DNA of 23,262 bases from a virus: positions 1 to 23,262 of the IMG/VR virus record IMGVR_UViG_3300037520_000475. The stretch is one strand, 5' to 3'. This document shows, in pieces, positions 13,690 through 22,326 of this stretch; the stretch's first letter is position 1; each line of letters begins with the position of its first letter. A model generated the notes under the pieces. It saw only the letters and a list, made by a program, of their open reading frames with translations, did not search any database and had not been told where the DNA came from. Position numbers and translations under genes: made by a program.

Positions 13690-14952
13690 TTAAAATCTCT
13701 TGAACATATTTGCTCTTGGGATTGTTCTTTGTTGAGGTTTAGCGGTCCCTCTTTTTTGTTCTTCATATTCATCTGTTGAAGATGAAGAAGCAAGTTTCCT
13801 AGACTCCTCTGTCTTTAATTGTCTTACTGTTTTTTCTACAACTGCTTTGCCACCAATCTCTTTTACTTTTGCTTTGTATCCATCTGGATCAGCAAGTAAC
13901 CATAGTGCTTCAGCAATCAAGTCATGTCTTGGTTCTACAAACTGATACTTCTCTAGTAAGTGACCTAACATGTTAGTTTGTTTACCAGAAATTGAAGGAT
14001 AGTTTGGTTGAACTAATCCTGAGTATAACATACTCTGAATCTTTTTATCAAGTTTAACACCACCAAGTTCACCAGCAACAAGAGTATTGTATACACTATC
14101 AGTGTAAGCTTTAGCTTGTTTTTGCTGTTGATCTTTTCTTTGTTCTTGTTCAGCTAATTGTCTTGCAACAATTTCTTCTTGCATTTTATCTAGCTTAGGT
14201 TTAAACTGATTAGCTTTTTGTTCTAGCTTACCTATGTCAGACCAATCTTCAATCTCTGCTTCAATTTCTTCAGGTGTTCCAAAGTTAGTAGCATAAAGAT
14301 ATTGTCTTGCAATTTCAGCTTGATCATTCTCATCTGTAGGGTCTAGATCTCTCATCTCTTCTACATGAGCTAGAGTTCTAAATAAACCTTTAAGATCTTG
14401 TCCACCATCAGCAACATACTTTGCTGCTATCTGAAGTTCTTCTGGAAGAGAATTAAAGAATTCTTTTGGAGTATCTTCTCTAACTTTGTTTTCCCTTTCT
14501 TGGAAGTTAGCTTCAAATAACTCTCTGAAATCTTTAGTAGTGTACTCTTCTAATGGTTTATCATCATCAAAAGGAACAAGTGTGCCTTCCTCAATCATTT
14601 TGCTAGCTAATTCAGCAAGACCTGATTTATCAACCTTTGGTCTTCCTTTATTACCAGCATCTTCTTCTTGAGAAATTAATCCATCTAACTCAGCTATAGT
14701 TTCATCAACTTCTGCTTTCTTTTCTGCAGCTTCCTGTTTTTCAGCAGGAGTAGCAACAGGATTGTCAAGGAACGCGGTATCAATGTTTTCTTTGGAGAAT
14801 AAAGACTTGGGTTTATCCTCATCTTTATTTTCTGGCAACATAATGTTTTCTGCACCAGGATTACCAAATAACTCATCAATGTTAATATCAACTTCACCTA
14901 CCGTTGTGGTGTCTTTTACCTCATCATTGAGGTCTTTTGTTTCTTCACTCAT
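13690..14952 (-). CDS. Scaffold-like head protein (420 aa)
   Basis: The N-terminal 160 residues are acidic and probably disordered (EETKDLNDEVKD, LDGLISQEEDAG). Residues 240-285 form a Gln/Lys/Glu-rich coiled coil (LEQKANQFKPKLDKMQEEIV, then LAEQEQRKDQQQKQAK). The C-terminal part has shorter helices, ending in basic residues (KPQQRTIPRANMFKRF). This acidic, coiled-coil, basic-tail layout and the place between portal and capsid genes are typical of scaffolding proteins. A protease domain is not visible. The leader has AAAAACCAACA four bases before the ATG and a TTTTGTATATTG element 26 bases upstream, so it may start its own transcript. A head-associated protein of another kind is the alternative. 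Confidence 0.7.
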   Translation of the reverse strand: MSEETKDLNDEVKDTTTVGEVDINIDELFGNPGAENIMLPENKDEDKPKSLFSKENIDTAFLDNPVATPAEKQEAAEKKAEVDETIAELDGLISQEEDAGNKGRPKVDKSGLAELASKMIEEGTLVPFDDDKPLEEYTTKDFRELFEANFQERENKVREDTPKEFFNSLPEELQIAAKYVADGGQDLKGLFRTLAHVEEMRDLDPTDENDQAEIARQYLYATNFGTPEEIEAEIEDWSDIGKLEQKANQFKPKLDKMQEEIVARQLAEQEQRKDQQQKQAKAYTDSVYNTLVAGELGGVKLDKKIQSMLYSGLVQPNYPSISGKQTNMLGHLLEKYQFVEPRHDLIAEALWLLADPDGYKAKVKEIGGKAVVEKTVRQLKTEESRKLASSSSTDEYEEQKRGTAKPQQRTIPRANMFKRF

Positions 14953-14956
14953 TTGT

Positions 14957-14967
14957 TGTTGGTTTTT
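14957..14967 (-). promoter_or_regulatory. Leader motif AAAAACCAACA before the scaffold gene
   Basis: The exact 11-base sequence ends four bases before the ATG. The same sequence with the same spacing precedes the 338-aa gene (11954-11964) and the zinc-ribbon gene (4245-4255). Confidence 0.55.
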
Positions 14968-14978
14968 GTTTATAATTC

Positions 14979-14990
14979 AATATACAAAAT
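14979..14990 (-). promoter_or_regulatory. Candidate promoter element before the scaffold gene
   Basis: The minus strand carries ATTTTGTATATT in a 92-base gap between the portal and scaffold genes, 26 bases upstream of the scaffold ATG. It resembles TTATTGTATATTTG before the 101-aa gene. No -33 TTG at the expected distance is visible, so it could be a phage-specific late promoter or a chance AT-rich match. Confidence 0.3.
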
Positions 14991-15044
14991 AAACTTGATA
15001 AATTTAAAAGAGGTTATATAATTTTTTGCACTATATAGCTAAAT

Positions 15045-17795
15045 CTATTTTTTCTTTTCATCTTTATTTGGCTTATCAAACTTGTTTTTGTTTTCTCTTG
15101 CTATCTGTAACTGCTTATCAGCTATCTCTCTTTGCACTTGCAGCTTTTGTCTATCTATATCAATCTTTTGATTTTCTCTATAGTTTTCATTAGTCTGCTT
15201 CTCTCTTTGTAATTGCATTTGAGATTGATATTGTTCAGTTTCTTTAATATCTTTCATAGCATCTGCATAGTCAGACATTTGATTTTTATTGATATCCTGC
15301 ATAGCACCGTATCCTGCAGATCTTATTTCAGCTACAGTAATATCTTTCTGAATCATTTTATCATCTCTTTCAGCAGCAGCTTGAATCTCCATTTGTTTTT
15401 GTTTTTCAGCAGATGCAAGTTGTTCTTGTTGTAATTGTTGTGCTGATTGAGCTTCTTGCTGTTTAGCTTCTTGTTGTTTTTGATCAGAAGACTTAAGAGC
15501 TGTATTAACTTCTGCAATTGAATCAGCTTGAACAATCTTACCAAGATCATAAATAGATGCTCCTGTAGTGTTATTCTGCATAGCCATTTGTTTAAGCTGT
15601 TCAAGAATAGCTCTTTGGTTAGCAGTTGTGGTACAGAAAATATTAAGATCTCTCAAAAGTAAATCTGTTCCATTTATTTGAAAATTAACTTTATCATCAG
15701 CTCCTGTGATATAACTTAGTCTGGCAGATGGTTTTGTGCTATGATAGTATTGAGCAAGGTCAGTACGCATCTGATGCACTCTAGGCATTAAGTAATCACA
15801 GTGTTGAATAAAAAATACTTCTGTTTGAGCATAAGAAGCTGCAGCAGCTTGTTCTACACCTGTGGCAGTCATTTGAGATAACTGTTGTCCCATTCTTTGC
15901 GGGTTAACTCCGATTACTTCATATGCTTGTTGCTTAAAGTGATTAGCTAACTGAATCCTAGACATTAATCTCTCTGTCTGAGATAGATCTAGTTTTTGGA
16001 AATGTTGGAAGTTAAGAGCATTCTCAGTATTAGTTATACTAGTATCAAGAGGCAACATCTGGAAATTCTTCATAGCTACATAAGCTTTAGCTAAGTTTCC
16101 TTTCCCCCAGTCTTCTCCTAGTGAATGTCTTGGGAGGGTATTCTGATCTAACATAATGATAGTACCAAGTTCATCAACTAAGATGTCTGCTATTTGATTG
16201 TTAACAATGTTATACCCAATCTGATATGGCTTCATTAAGTCAAGCAAAGCAGTTGACTTGGTATTTCTATCTGAGAATACAGCACCCTCCACTGGTAACT
16301 TACAACCATAAAGTGTGCTATCACCTTTGAATTGAAATTTAAGTGGTCCAATATGGTTCTTATCTATTCCTAAATAAATTGGTGAGAATCCTCCAGGATT
16401 GTTCATACCCCAGAATGAAGGAATGTTTGGTCCTATTTTGATTCCACCCCATGTTTCATTAATCCAGATCCAATCTATGTGTTCTCCAAATACAAGATTA
16501 TCTTTTGTTTTGTTTTTAAATAATCTAGTATCATATATTGGTTTGTCTTCTACTTTATAGTCTTCAGTAATTATCTCATTAATTACTTCACCATTATCAG
16601 ATATCTTAGTCAGATGTCCAATTTTGCGCTGAGATTTCCAGTATCCTGTGGTTACTCTTAATAGATATGCTGTACCTTGGTCAAAGTAATCTTCTCCCTC
16701 AGACATAATTTGAGCAATAATATCTCCACCATCAAGTACTGATCCAGCTCTCATAGTAGTATACTGTCTATATGCAAGTGAAGGCATGTTGACATTCCAC
16801 TCATGAGTTTTAGTACCATCATAGTAAGTACCATCATTTTGATAACCACCAATGATGTAACCAGCAGATCTGATTGGATATACATTTTCAAGGGCTTCTA
16901 ACTGTTCCTCTGTCATTATGTATCCATACTTATCAATTACATCTGATACAGTCATCATATCTATTTTACCTACCCAGTTGCCTTGGGAGATATATCTAGC
17001 ATCCGGAGACTTGTGATAAAATGTAAGTGGTGGATTCCATAGTTCTATATCATAATCATCTTCCATCATACGGAAGTGCCAGAACTCTCTATCTGTAATA
17101 AGCATGTCACGGAAACCTCTTTCCTCAAGCTCATCCATTCTAAATCTTTCAACATCTACTTTATGTTGATGGCTAGCCCACTGTTCTGCCATAGATCTGT
17201 AATCTTTTTTAAAGAACTGTTCTATTTCAGGAAGTGATTTAATATTATCAATGGAAAGTTGTTGTTGTGCTTCTTCAGAATTTGGATCCAATCCTTGCTC
17301 TAATAAAGCTGCAGTAATTTTAATTTGAGCATCTGCCATAAGAACTTCTTCTACAGCAGTTCTTTTTTGCTCAATCATTTCATTATAAGAATACTCATCT
17401 ACTGCCCTGTATGTTAGCTTAGTTGTTCTTTTAGCAAATTCAGCTACAAGAACATTAATAACATTTGGGATAATAGGATAAAACTTTAACTCAAGTGCAG
17501 AAGCATCTTCTTTAGTAAGTACTTCTACTATATCTCTATAGTCATTATCTTCTTCAACAATATAGTCTGATCTATCTATTACACCTTTTGCTAGCTTATA
17601 GTTTTTCATGAGCCTGCGGGCATTTCTGCGGATCTGTTTTAGACCATTCCATTCTAACCAGTCTAAGTTCCAAGCAGCCCACTCATCATCTTTATCTTTT
17701 TTAGCTAAAAACTGAAGTGGTTGAGTAATACTACCCATCCTATTGTGAGATGTCTTAACTCCTTTTTTTGCTTGTAAGGCATTTATAATCTGCAT
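15045..17795 (-). CDS. Portal protein with long Gln-rich C-terminal extension (916 aa)
   Basis: This 916-residue protein directly follows TerL (gap of 5 bases). Portal-like features include a helical N-terminal region with IPNVINVLVAEFAKRTTKLT, mixed alpha/beta wing segments (MEDDYDIELWNPPLTFYHKS, WVGKIDMMTVSDVIDKYGY) and the central helical region (KQQAYEVIGVNPQRMGQQL, then QMTATGVEQAAAASYAQTE). The segment with INPQRMGQ-type sequence and TATGVEQA is typical of portals of large phages, where it comes before the crown and stem. Residues about 770-916 are a highly charged Gln/Lys/Glu helix resembling the barrel of P22-type portals. It would form the dodecameric DNA entry vertex. The size and extension are at the upper end for portals. 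Confidence 0.9.
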   Translation of the reverse strand: MQIINALQAKKGVKTSHNRMGSITQPLQFLAKKDKDDEWAAWNLDWLEWNGLKQIRRNARRLMKNYKLAKGVIDRSDYIVEEDNDYRDIVEVLTKEDASALELKFYPIIPNVINVLVAEFAKRTTKLTYRAVDEYSYNEMIEQKRTAVEEVLMADAQIKITAALLEQGLDPNSEEAQQQLSIDNIKSLPEIEQFFKKDYRSMAEQWASHQHKVDVERFRMDELEERGFRDMLITDREFWHFRMMEDDYDIELWNPPLTFYHKSPDARYISQGNWVGKIDMMTVSDVIDKYGYIMTEEQLEALENVYPIRSAGYIIGGYQNDGTYYDGTKTHEWNVNMPSLAYRQYTTMRAGSVLDGGDIIAQIMSEGEDYFDQGTAYLLRVTTGYWKSQRKIGHLTKISDNGEVINEIITEDYKVEDKPIYDTRLFKNKTKDNLVFGEHIDWIWINETWGGIKIGPNIPSFWGMNNPGGFSPIYLGIDKNHIGPLKFQFKGDSTLYGCKLPVEGAVFSDRNTKSTALLDLMKPYQIGYNIVNNQIADILVDELGTIIMLDQNTLPRHSLGEDWGKGNLAKAYVAMKNFQMLPLDTSITNTENALNFQHFQKLDLSQTERLMSRIQLANHFKQQAYEVIGVNPQRMGQQLSQMTATGVEQAAAASYAQTEVFFIQHCDYLMPRVHQMRTDLAQYYHSTKPSARLSYITGADDKVNFQINGTDLLLRDLNIFCTTTANQRAILEQLKQMAMQNNTTGASIYDLGKIVQADSIAEVNTALKSSDQKQQEAKQQEAQSAQQLQQEQLASAEKQKQMEIQAAAERDDKMIQKDITVAEIRSAGYGAMQDINKNQMSDYADAMKDIKETEQYQSQMQLQREKQTNENYRENQKIDIDRQKLQVQREIADKQLQIARENKNKFDKPNKDEKKK

Positions 17796-17800
17796 AATTC

Positions 17801-20002
17801 CTATTTAAGATTTTTAAATGGGGATTTTTTAAACCCCTGTCCTCCAGAATAAAAAGTTTTACCCATATGTCTGAACGGACTATTATTTAATTTAAACAAA
17901 TTTTCTGACTTTTGCAAGTTTTTGGCTGCATCATCCATTATTGTTCTTCTAGCATAACCCCTGTTTGCTTGCTGGATTCTCATAAATGCAACCAAGGCAC
18001 AGAAAGAAACAAGTCTATCCACATTGACTCCATCTGCATATGCTCTCATTTCTTTAAGTAACATAGGATCAGGAATCCTTTCTATACCATATTTGGTTCT
18101 TACAATAGTACCATCTGTTTTAGTTTCAACATCTAATTCTTCTTTGGTATATTCTATAGCATAACTAAGAAGATGGGCTTTGAATAATGTTCCGGTATTC
18201 TTCCAACCATACTCCTGAAACACATTAGCATTTGCACCTAAGTCTTTCAAGAAAAGAATCTGACTTTTAGGTACCAAGTATCTTTGTTTCTTTCTTGATA
18301 TCATGTACTGGATAAACAGGGAGATGTTATTCTCTATTACTGTCCATGCATTATACCATTCTATAATTAACTCTAGCCTCTGGTGAGTTTTATTGATATC
18401 ATCAAATCTACCGCACCATGCTGCTACAATCTTATCCGGTTCTATGTAAGTTTCTGTTTCTGTACCAGTTACTTTAGTAACTTCAATAGGTGCCTTCATT
18501 ACATAGATAGAACAGAGTGATTCTGAAGTTGTTGTTTTACCTTCTGACACGGGGTCAATAGAAGCATAATACTGTCCAAATGCAGGATCCTTAACTGGTC
18601 TTTCCCATACTACTAATACTCCTGTTTTATCTTCTGTACTTTTAGTAACAGGAAATTCCATAATGGGTCTCTTATTTGAAGGCTTAACAGAAGGTTTTCC
18701 ATTTTCATCTGTAGCAATATCTAAGAACTCATATGCATATTCTTTATCTTCTATTCTTCTTTCCTGAGCTCCTACTAAGTGAGATGGAAATACTGATACA
18801 GTTCTATGTGCAAAAGCTTCCTCAATATTTCTTGGATGCTGAGATATCCTTAACTGATAAGTTTCCGGATCCAGTTCTTTCTTCCAAGTATCAAATTGTT
18901 TATCTAATGCTATTAATGCTTCTTCTACAAGTGAATTACCATAGTCATCAATGTACGGTGGCATAGACCATTGCTCTGGGATAAATAATCCTGATAAACC
19001 TACAGTACCTTTATTATCAAGTAAATCAGTAGTAACAGCATAAACATCACTATCTAATGGTTTAAGAATCATTTTTCTTAGTGGTTCACACTGAGATAAA
19101 TCACCCACAGATCCTGCTGCTATAAACATACCTGTAGTAATTAAACCAGATCTCATGGCTGGTCTCATGTACTCATATGTCTGATCCATCTTAGGAGCAA
19201 TCCCGGCCTCTTCATGGAAGAAGTACTTTACCGGTCCACCGACACCATTTGTGGGATCTTTTTCAAAAGACATACCTTGCATGGTACCCTTTAGACCCAC
19301 TTCTGTTTTTCTGTCACCTTTTCTTACTTCAATCTTTTGCTGCCACATTAAGACTTTGTCTGGAGACATTGGACGGTACCATGCCGTATGCTCATTAAGG
19401 AAGGCAGCATATTCTGATAAGAACTTCCAAGAACCTTTTTCATTGATATAATCTTTAAGACTGGCTCCCATTTTCAAAGTTACCCCAGCCTCAAACCATA
19501 ACTGATTAAGTAGTTTAGAGATATGAAAGTATGAAGATGCTATCTGACGTTTCTTTAAGATAGCTACATGTTTGTAATTTAATTCTGCCAGTAGTTCATA
19601 TAAAGCCATATGATACTGAGCATCCCGGATTTTAGCAAAGTCAAACTTTTGTTGTTCTTTATCAAAAATTGGCAAGAAGTTTAACCACATATAATAGTCC
19701 CTTGTGAGGTACCATTTCTTATTATCTTTTATGTAGAATACTCCTTTCCGGCATTTAGTTTTCTGGTCATCCCAATAATTAATAAAGTCTTTAGATTTAA
19801 AGGGAGAAGTACAATATACATTCTGGGTTCTAAACAGTGTTGCTTGTTCATTAAACAAATAACTAGTTTCATCAAATGCATATTTACCAGGTTCAGCAAA
19901 TATATCTGCTATAGCTCTAGAAAATGCTTCTCTACTATCAAATGATACTATCGTCCATGTACCATTATCCCAACAGGGTATGTCTTGATAAATCTCACTC
20001 AT
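17801..20002 (-). CDS. terL: Terminase large subunit, ATPase and nuclease (733 aa)
   Basis: This is the DNA-packaging motor. The ATPase has an unusual Walker A site at residues 150-158 (KKRQIASSY, against the usual K-x-R-Q-x-G-K-T/S). Its Walker B is residues 259-265 (KYFFHEE, with H in place of D), followed by an AAGS coupling motif near residue 296. The nuclease half has ASIDPVSEG with D483, an acidic position near E557 (WTVIENN), and a terminal D662 in NVDRLVSFCALVAF, the usual third metal-binding site. The first 145 residues form an N-terminal extension (YYMWLNFLPIF) seen in other large-phage TerL proteins. The gene precedes the portal gene. The degenerate ATP site is discussed as a finding, and the rest of the protein is intact. 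Confidence 0.93.
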   Translation of the reverse strand: MSEIYQDIPCWDNGTWTIVSFDSREAFSRAIADIFAEPGKYAFDETSYLFNEQATLFRTQNVYCTSPFKSKDFINYWDDQKTKCRKGVFYIKDNKKWYLTRDYYMWLNFLPIFDKEQQKFDFAKIRDAQYHMALYELLAELNYKHVAILKKRQIASSYFHISKLLNQLWFEAGVTLKMGASLKDYINEKGSWKFLSEYAAFLNEHTAWYRPMSPDKVLMWQQKIEVRKGDRKTEVGLKGTMQGMSFEKDPTNGVGGPVKYFFHEEAGIAPKMDQTYEYMRPAMRSGLITTGMFIAAGSVGDLSQCEPLRKMILKPLDSDVYAVTTDLLDNKGTVGLSGLFIPEQWSMPPYIDDYGNSLVEEALIALDKQFDTWKKELDPETYQLRISQHPRNIEEAFAHRTVSVFPSHLVGAQERRIEDKEYAYEFLDIATDENGKPSVKPSNKRPIMEFPVTKSTEDKTGVLVVWERPVKDPAFGQYYASIDPVSEGKTTTSESLCSIYVMKAPIEVTKVTGTETETYIEPDKIVAAWCGRFDDINKTHQRLELIIEWYNAWTVIENNISLFIQYMISRKKQRYLVPKSQILFLKDLGANANVFQEYGWKNTGTLFKAHLLSYAIEYTKEELDVETKTDGTIVRTKYGIERIPDPMLLKEMRAYADGVNVDRLVSFCALVAFMRIQQANRGYARRTIMDDAAKNLQKSENLFKLNNSPFRHMGKTFYSGGQGFKKSPFKNLK

Positions 20003-20004
20003 GG

Positions 20005-20520
20005 TTATGAATCATATGCAAGGCCTTGACCACCTCTAACTTTACTTTGCTGCTCATCCTGAAGATCTTTATAAGCTCCTTTGAAAGATGCTCTTATCTG
20101 ATCAAACTTAGCTGCAGCATTTATCATAGAGTTAAAGTTACCGTCCCGGCCTGCTTCTATTGGTGTAGTTTCCATATATCTAGCTAATCTATCTAGCATA
20201 GATGCAATACCTTTATAAGCTCTAGATGTTGGAGTTTCATACATCTTCTGGCAAAACTTTAAGGCATCATATACTGTTTTGTCTTCTGTAGAAAATTCTC
20301 CTTCTATCTCTCTCATAATCAAACTTTCTTTTTCTACATCTGGTGCATGAAAGAAAGGATTCATATCTGGATTAGGACATGTCATATAGAACAAATACTG
20401 GTAGATCTTTAGATAATCTTCCGGGTATTCTTCCATCACATCCTTAAGTGATTTTAGTGTGTAACAATGTTCAGTTGGAATAACTGTATTGTTTTGTACA
20501 TCAAATAGTTTAATTAACAT
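20005..20520 (-). CDS. Conserved protein just upstream of TerL, possible small terminase (171 aa)
   Basis: The protein is helical with MTCPNPDMNPFFHAPDVEKE, then FSTEDKTVYDALKFCQKMYE, then a C-terminal region (YKGIASMLDRLARYMETTP, MINAAAKFDQIRASFKGAYK). The stop lies 2 bases before the TerL ATG, so the two are co-translated. Position immediately upstream of TerL is the usual place for the small terminase, and small all-helical proteins with a basic end fit, but no helix-turn-helix is obvious. The 101-aa gene is the other candidate. I recall homologues in uncultured phages with the same neighbour. Confidence 0.6.
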   Translation of the reverse strand: MLIKLFDVQNNTVIPTEHCYTLKSLKDVMEEYPEDYLKIYQYLFYMTCPNPDMNPFFHAPDVEKESLIMREIEGEFSTEDKTVYDALKFCQKMYETPTSRAYKGIASMLDRLARYMETTPIEAGRDGNFNSMINAAAKFDQIRASFKGAYKDLQDEQQSKVRGGQGLAYDS

Positions 20521-20522
20521 AG

Positions 20523-21356
20523 TTACTTCTTTTTAATTTTTCCTTTGTTATCATGCAAGTAATGTATGATAGCTTGTACCTCATCTGCTAAATAAGGCAC
20601 CGGCATAATCTTTACTTCTTTAACAATAGGTTCCCCATTACCATCTAACTTACTAATAGGATAACCCCATTGGTCTTCTCCTTCTACTTCAAAGGTTATG
20701 TGATGTATAAAGATATTTCCAGGTCTTAGTTTAGGGTTATGCTTAAGTATAATATACATATAAATACTAAGCTGTAATGCATAATGGTTAAAATGACAAT
20801 CATCTAAATTAGATACTGGTGCAAGTAGTTTTTCAGATTTACCATCCCAGTCTACATAAGACTCAGTCTTAATTTCCTTATTAGTTTTGTAGTCAATGAT
20901 ATTTACTTTACCATTGACTACTTCTACTAAATCTGATTGTCCACAGATTCCAACTGATCTAAGATAGACCATATGTTCTGGATACACGCCTGGTTCTAGT
21001 TTTTGTGCTGGAGCTATTTTAAGTCCTTCTTTGACTTCAACTGGAGAAAATACTGGTATAGTAACACCATCTCTTTCCATAGAAGATAATGAACATAAGT
21101 CAGCTTCTCTTTGGTTATGGTACCATGTTCCTAGTGTAGTAGATCTGGTAGATTCTCCATTCCAGATCTCTTGTATTACTTTAGGTTCAATACCATACCA
21201 CTTAGACTTCTTGCTCTTGCTTACTCTTTCTGCAACTTTCTTTGCATCAAAAGGTTTTTTAAAATGGGATACAAGTGTTGTTACACTTACCCAATCAATA
21301 GCTTCCCCGTCAATACTGACATAGCTATGGTCATCTGCTTTAAATGCTATACTCAT
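20523..21356 (-). CDS. PD-(D/E)XK nuclease, RecB/Cas4-like (277 aa)
   Basis: The fold is recognisable from the ordered motifs: a helical N-terminus with GTWYHNQRE (H80), the acidic D142 in GQSDLVEVV, the catalytic D155-Y-K157 in NIIDYKTNK, and the following Q195 helix (HYALQLSIYMYII). This is the arrangement of RecB/AddB and Cas4-type PD-(D/E)XK exonucleases, which cut DNA with a metal ion. No helicase domain or iron-sulfur cysteine cluster is visible, so it is not a Cas4 with a cluster. It sits two genes above TerL and may trim DNA ends before packaging or take part in recombination. The plus-strand ORFs over this region are shadows. Confidence 0.88.
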   Translation of the reverse strand: MSIAFKADDHSYVSIDGEAIDWVSVTTLVSHFKKPFDAKKVAERVSKSKKSKWYGIEPKVIQEIWNGESTRSTTLGTWYHNQREADLCSLSSMERDGVTIPVFSPVEVKEGLKIAPAQKLEPGVYPEHMVYLRSVGICGQSDLVEVVNGKVNIIDYKTNKEIKTESYVDWDGKSEKLLAPVSNLDDCHFNHYALQLSIYMYIILKHNPKLRPGNIFIHHITFEVEGEDQWGYPISKLDGNGEPIVKEVKIMPVPYLADEVQAIIHYLHDNKGKIKKK

Positions 21357-21358
21357 TG

Positions 21359-21658
21359 TTATGCGTTTTCTATAATAGTATTAGCTAATGTTCTAGATGC
21401 TTCATCTTCAGATATCATCATCTTTCTAATATTAGTTACTTCTTCCTGTGTAAACTTGCCTTCTATAGAAAGTATCTTCAATCTTAGAAACTTGTTCTCT
21501 GTTTCTAGTTTAGTAATTCTATCTTCTATAGCTTTTAAAGGATGTACCCATGGATCTTCTAGAACTGTGTTCATTCTACTAAATATTCCATCTGATGTAG
21601 TAGTTATAGTTTGTCCAGGAATTGTATTAATCATGGTATTTGGATTATTAATATACAT
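21359..21658 (-). CDS. Small coiled-coil protein of unknown function (99 aa)
   Basis: Residues 1-40 are polar with a DPWVHPLKAIEDRI segment. Residues 43-70 form a short heptad-like helix (RITKLETENKFLRLKILSIE). Residues 65-99 (TQEEVTNIRKMMISEDEASR) are helical. No domain is recognised. The gene starts 4 bases after the stop of the zinc-type gene and ends 2 bases before the nuclease gene, so it is part of the same transcript. Heptads suggest an oligomer, possibly an assembly chaperone or adaptor, which is speculative. Confidence 0.65.
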   Translation of the reverse strand: MYINNPNTMINTIPGQTITTTSDGIFSRMNTVLEDPWVHPLKAIEDRITKLETENKFLRLKILSIEGKFTQEEVTNIRKMMISEDEASRTLANTIIENA

Positions 21659-21662
21659 AATA

Positions 21663-22004
21663 CTAGTCTTTAAGATTTTCTAATTTACCTTCTTCTTCTT
21701 CTGTAGCTATTGCATCCCATTTACCTAGAGGACATTCAGAAGATAATGATCTAGTTTTAAATGCTAATGAGCAGCCACACTCAGCACAGCAAGGTTGTGT
21801 CTTCTTTACAGCACACTGTTTTCCTTTAGTATCTAGGTGTTCACAATCATCACAGATATCATGTCTCATTCTGGCAATGTCTTCCACAAACTCATCTCTA
21901 ATTACAGAGTTTTTAATACCTTCTAGGATTCCTTTTCTATTCTCCCAAATTGTCTTCAGTACTGCTCTCATTCTTTGTTTTTTTAAAGTTATCTTTTCTT
22001 TCAT
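21663..22004 (-). CDS. Cysteine-rich zinc-type protein, DUF6171-like (113 aa)
   Basis: The C-terminal half holds eight cysteines: C51-x2-C54, C64, C72-C73-x2-C76-x-C78 and C91 in CPLGKW. The pattern R-x-x-I-C-x-x-C, then C-x-x-CGC, then K-T-R, then C-P-L-G-K-W is a zinc-binding module widespread in phages, which I recall as DUF6171-like. Its N-terminal 45 residues are basic and helical. The longest reading starts at 22004, overlapping the HU-like gene by 68 bases. A second in-frame ATG (residue 12, 21969-21971) reduces this to 35. The leader does not decide which is used. A nucleic-acid-binding helper role is likely but not shown. Confidence 0.7.
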   Translation of the reverse strand: MKEKITLKKQRMRAVLKTIWENRKGILEGIKNSVIRDEFVEDIARMRHDICDDCEHLDTKGKQCAVKKTQPCCAECGCSLAFKTRSLSSECPLGKWDAIATEEEEGKLENLKD

Positions 22005-22326
22005 CTTCTTTCAGAATTTTCTTTTCTAATTCTAAAAGCTGTTCAAGTTTTAATTCAAGACCTTTCTTATTAAAGTATGCTCCAAAAGTAGATGTATCAT
22101 GACTTTGCAACTTTTCAGTTATTTTAGGTATGTCAGCTTTAACTACTAATGGTTTTGCTACAAAGTGACCTAAACCTTCTACATTTATTCTTGGATAAGT
22201 TAAACTTGTTAGATTAATTCTAAGTTCTTTATAGTAATACTCAACAATATCTGCAATTACAGACTCTTCAAGATTAATGTCTTCTGCAACCTGTCTGTAT
22301 ATACTACTTGCTTTCTTGGGTATCAT
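21937..22326 (-). CDS. HU/IHF-like DNA-bending protein (129 aa)
   Basis: Residues 1-60 fit the HU/IHF body: IYRQVAEDINLEESVIADIV is the N-terminal helix pair, and YPRINVEGLGHFVAKPLVV is the beta segment with the conserved V-x-G-x-G-x-F. The long beta arm with the RPGRNPKTG motif is absent, and the rest (residues 68-129) is a helical, highly charged tail. HU/IHF-like genes near head genes are a recurring feature of crAss-like and other Bacteroidota phages. It may bend DNA at packaging sites or promoters. The loss of the arm would weaken intercalation. The start overlaps the preceding gene by 23 bases. Confidence 0.75.
   Translation of the reverse strand: MIPKKASSIYRQVAEDINLEESVIADIVEYYYKELRINLTSLTYPRINVEGLGHFVAKPLVVKADIPKITEKLQSHDTSTFGAYFNKKGLELKLEQLLELEKKILKEDERKDNFKKTKNESSTEDNLGE

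Noticed and set aside
15015-15038. AT hairpin between portal and scaffold genes as a terminator
   Set aside because: The stem is six A-T pairs with an 11-base loop, too weak to call.
15353-15604. Alternative minus-strand frame in the portal C-terminus
   Set aside because: It is a shifted frame of the Gln-rich repeat region of the portal.
21171-21683. Plus-strand 170-aa ORF rich in hydrophobic residues
   Set aside because: It spans the antisense of two real genes (nuclease and coiled-coil), so its membrane-like look is an AT-rich antisense artefact.
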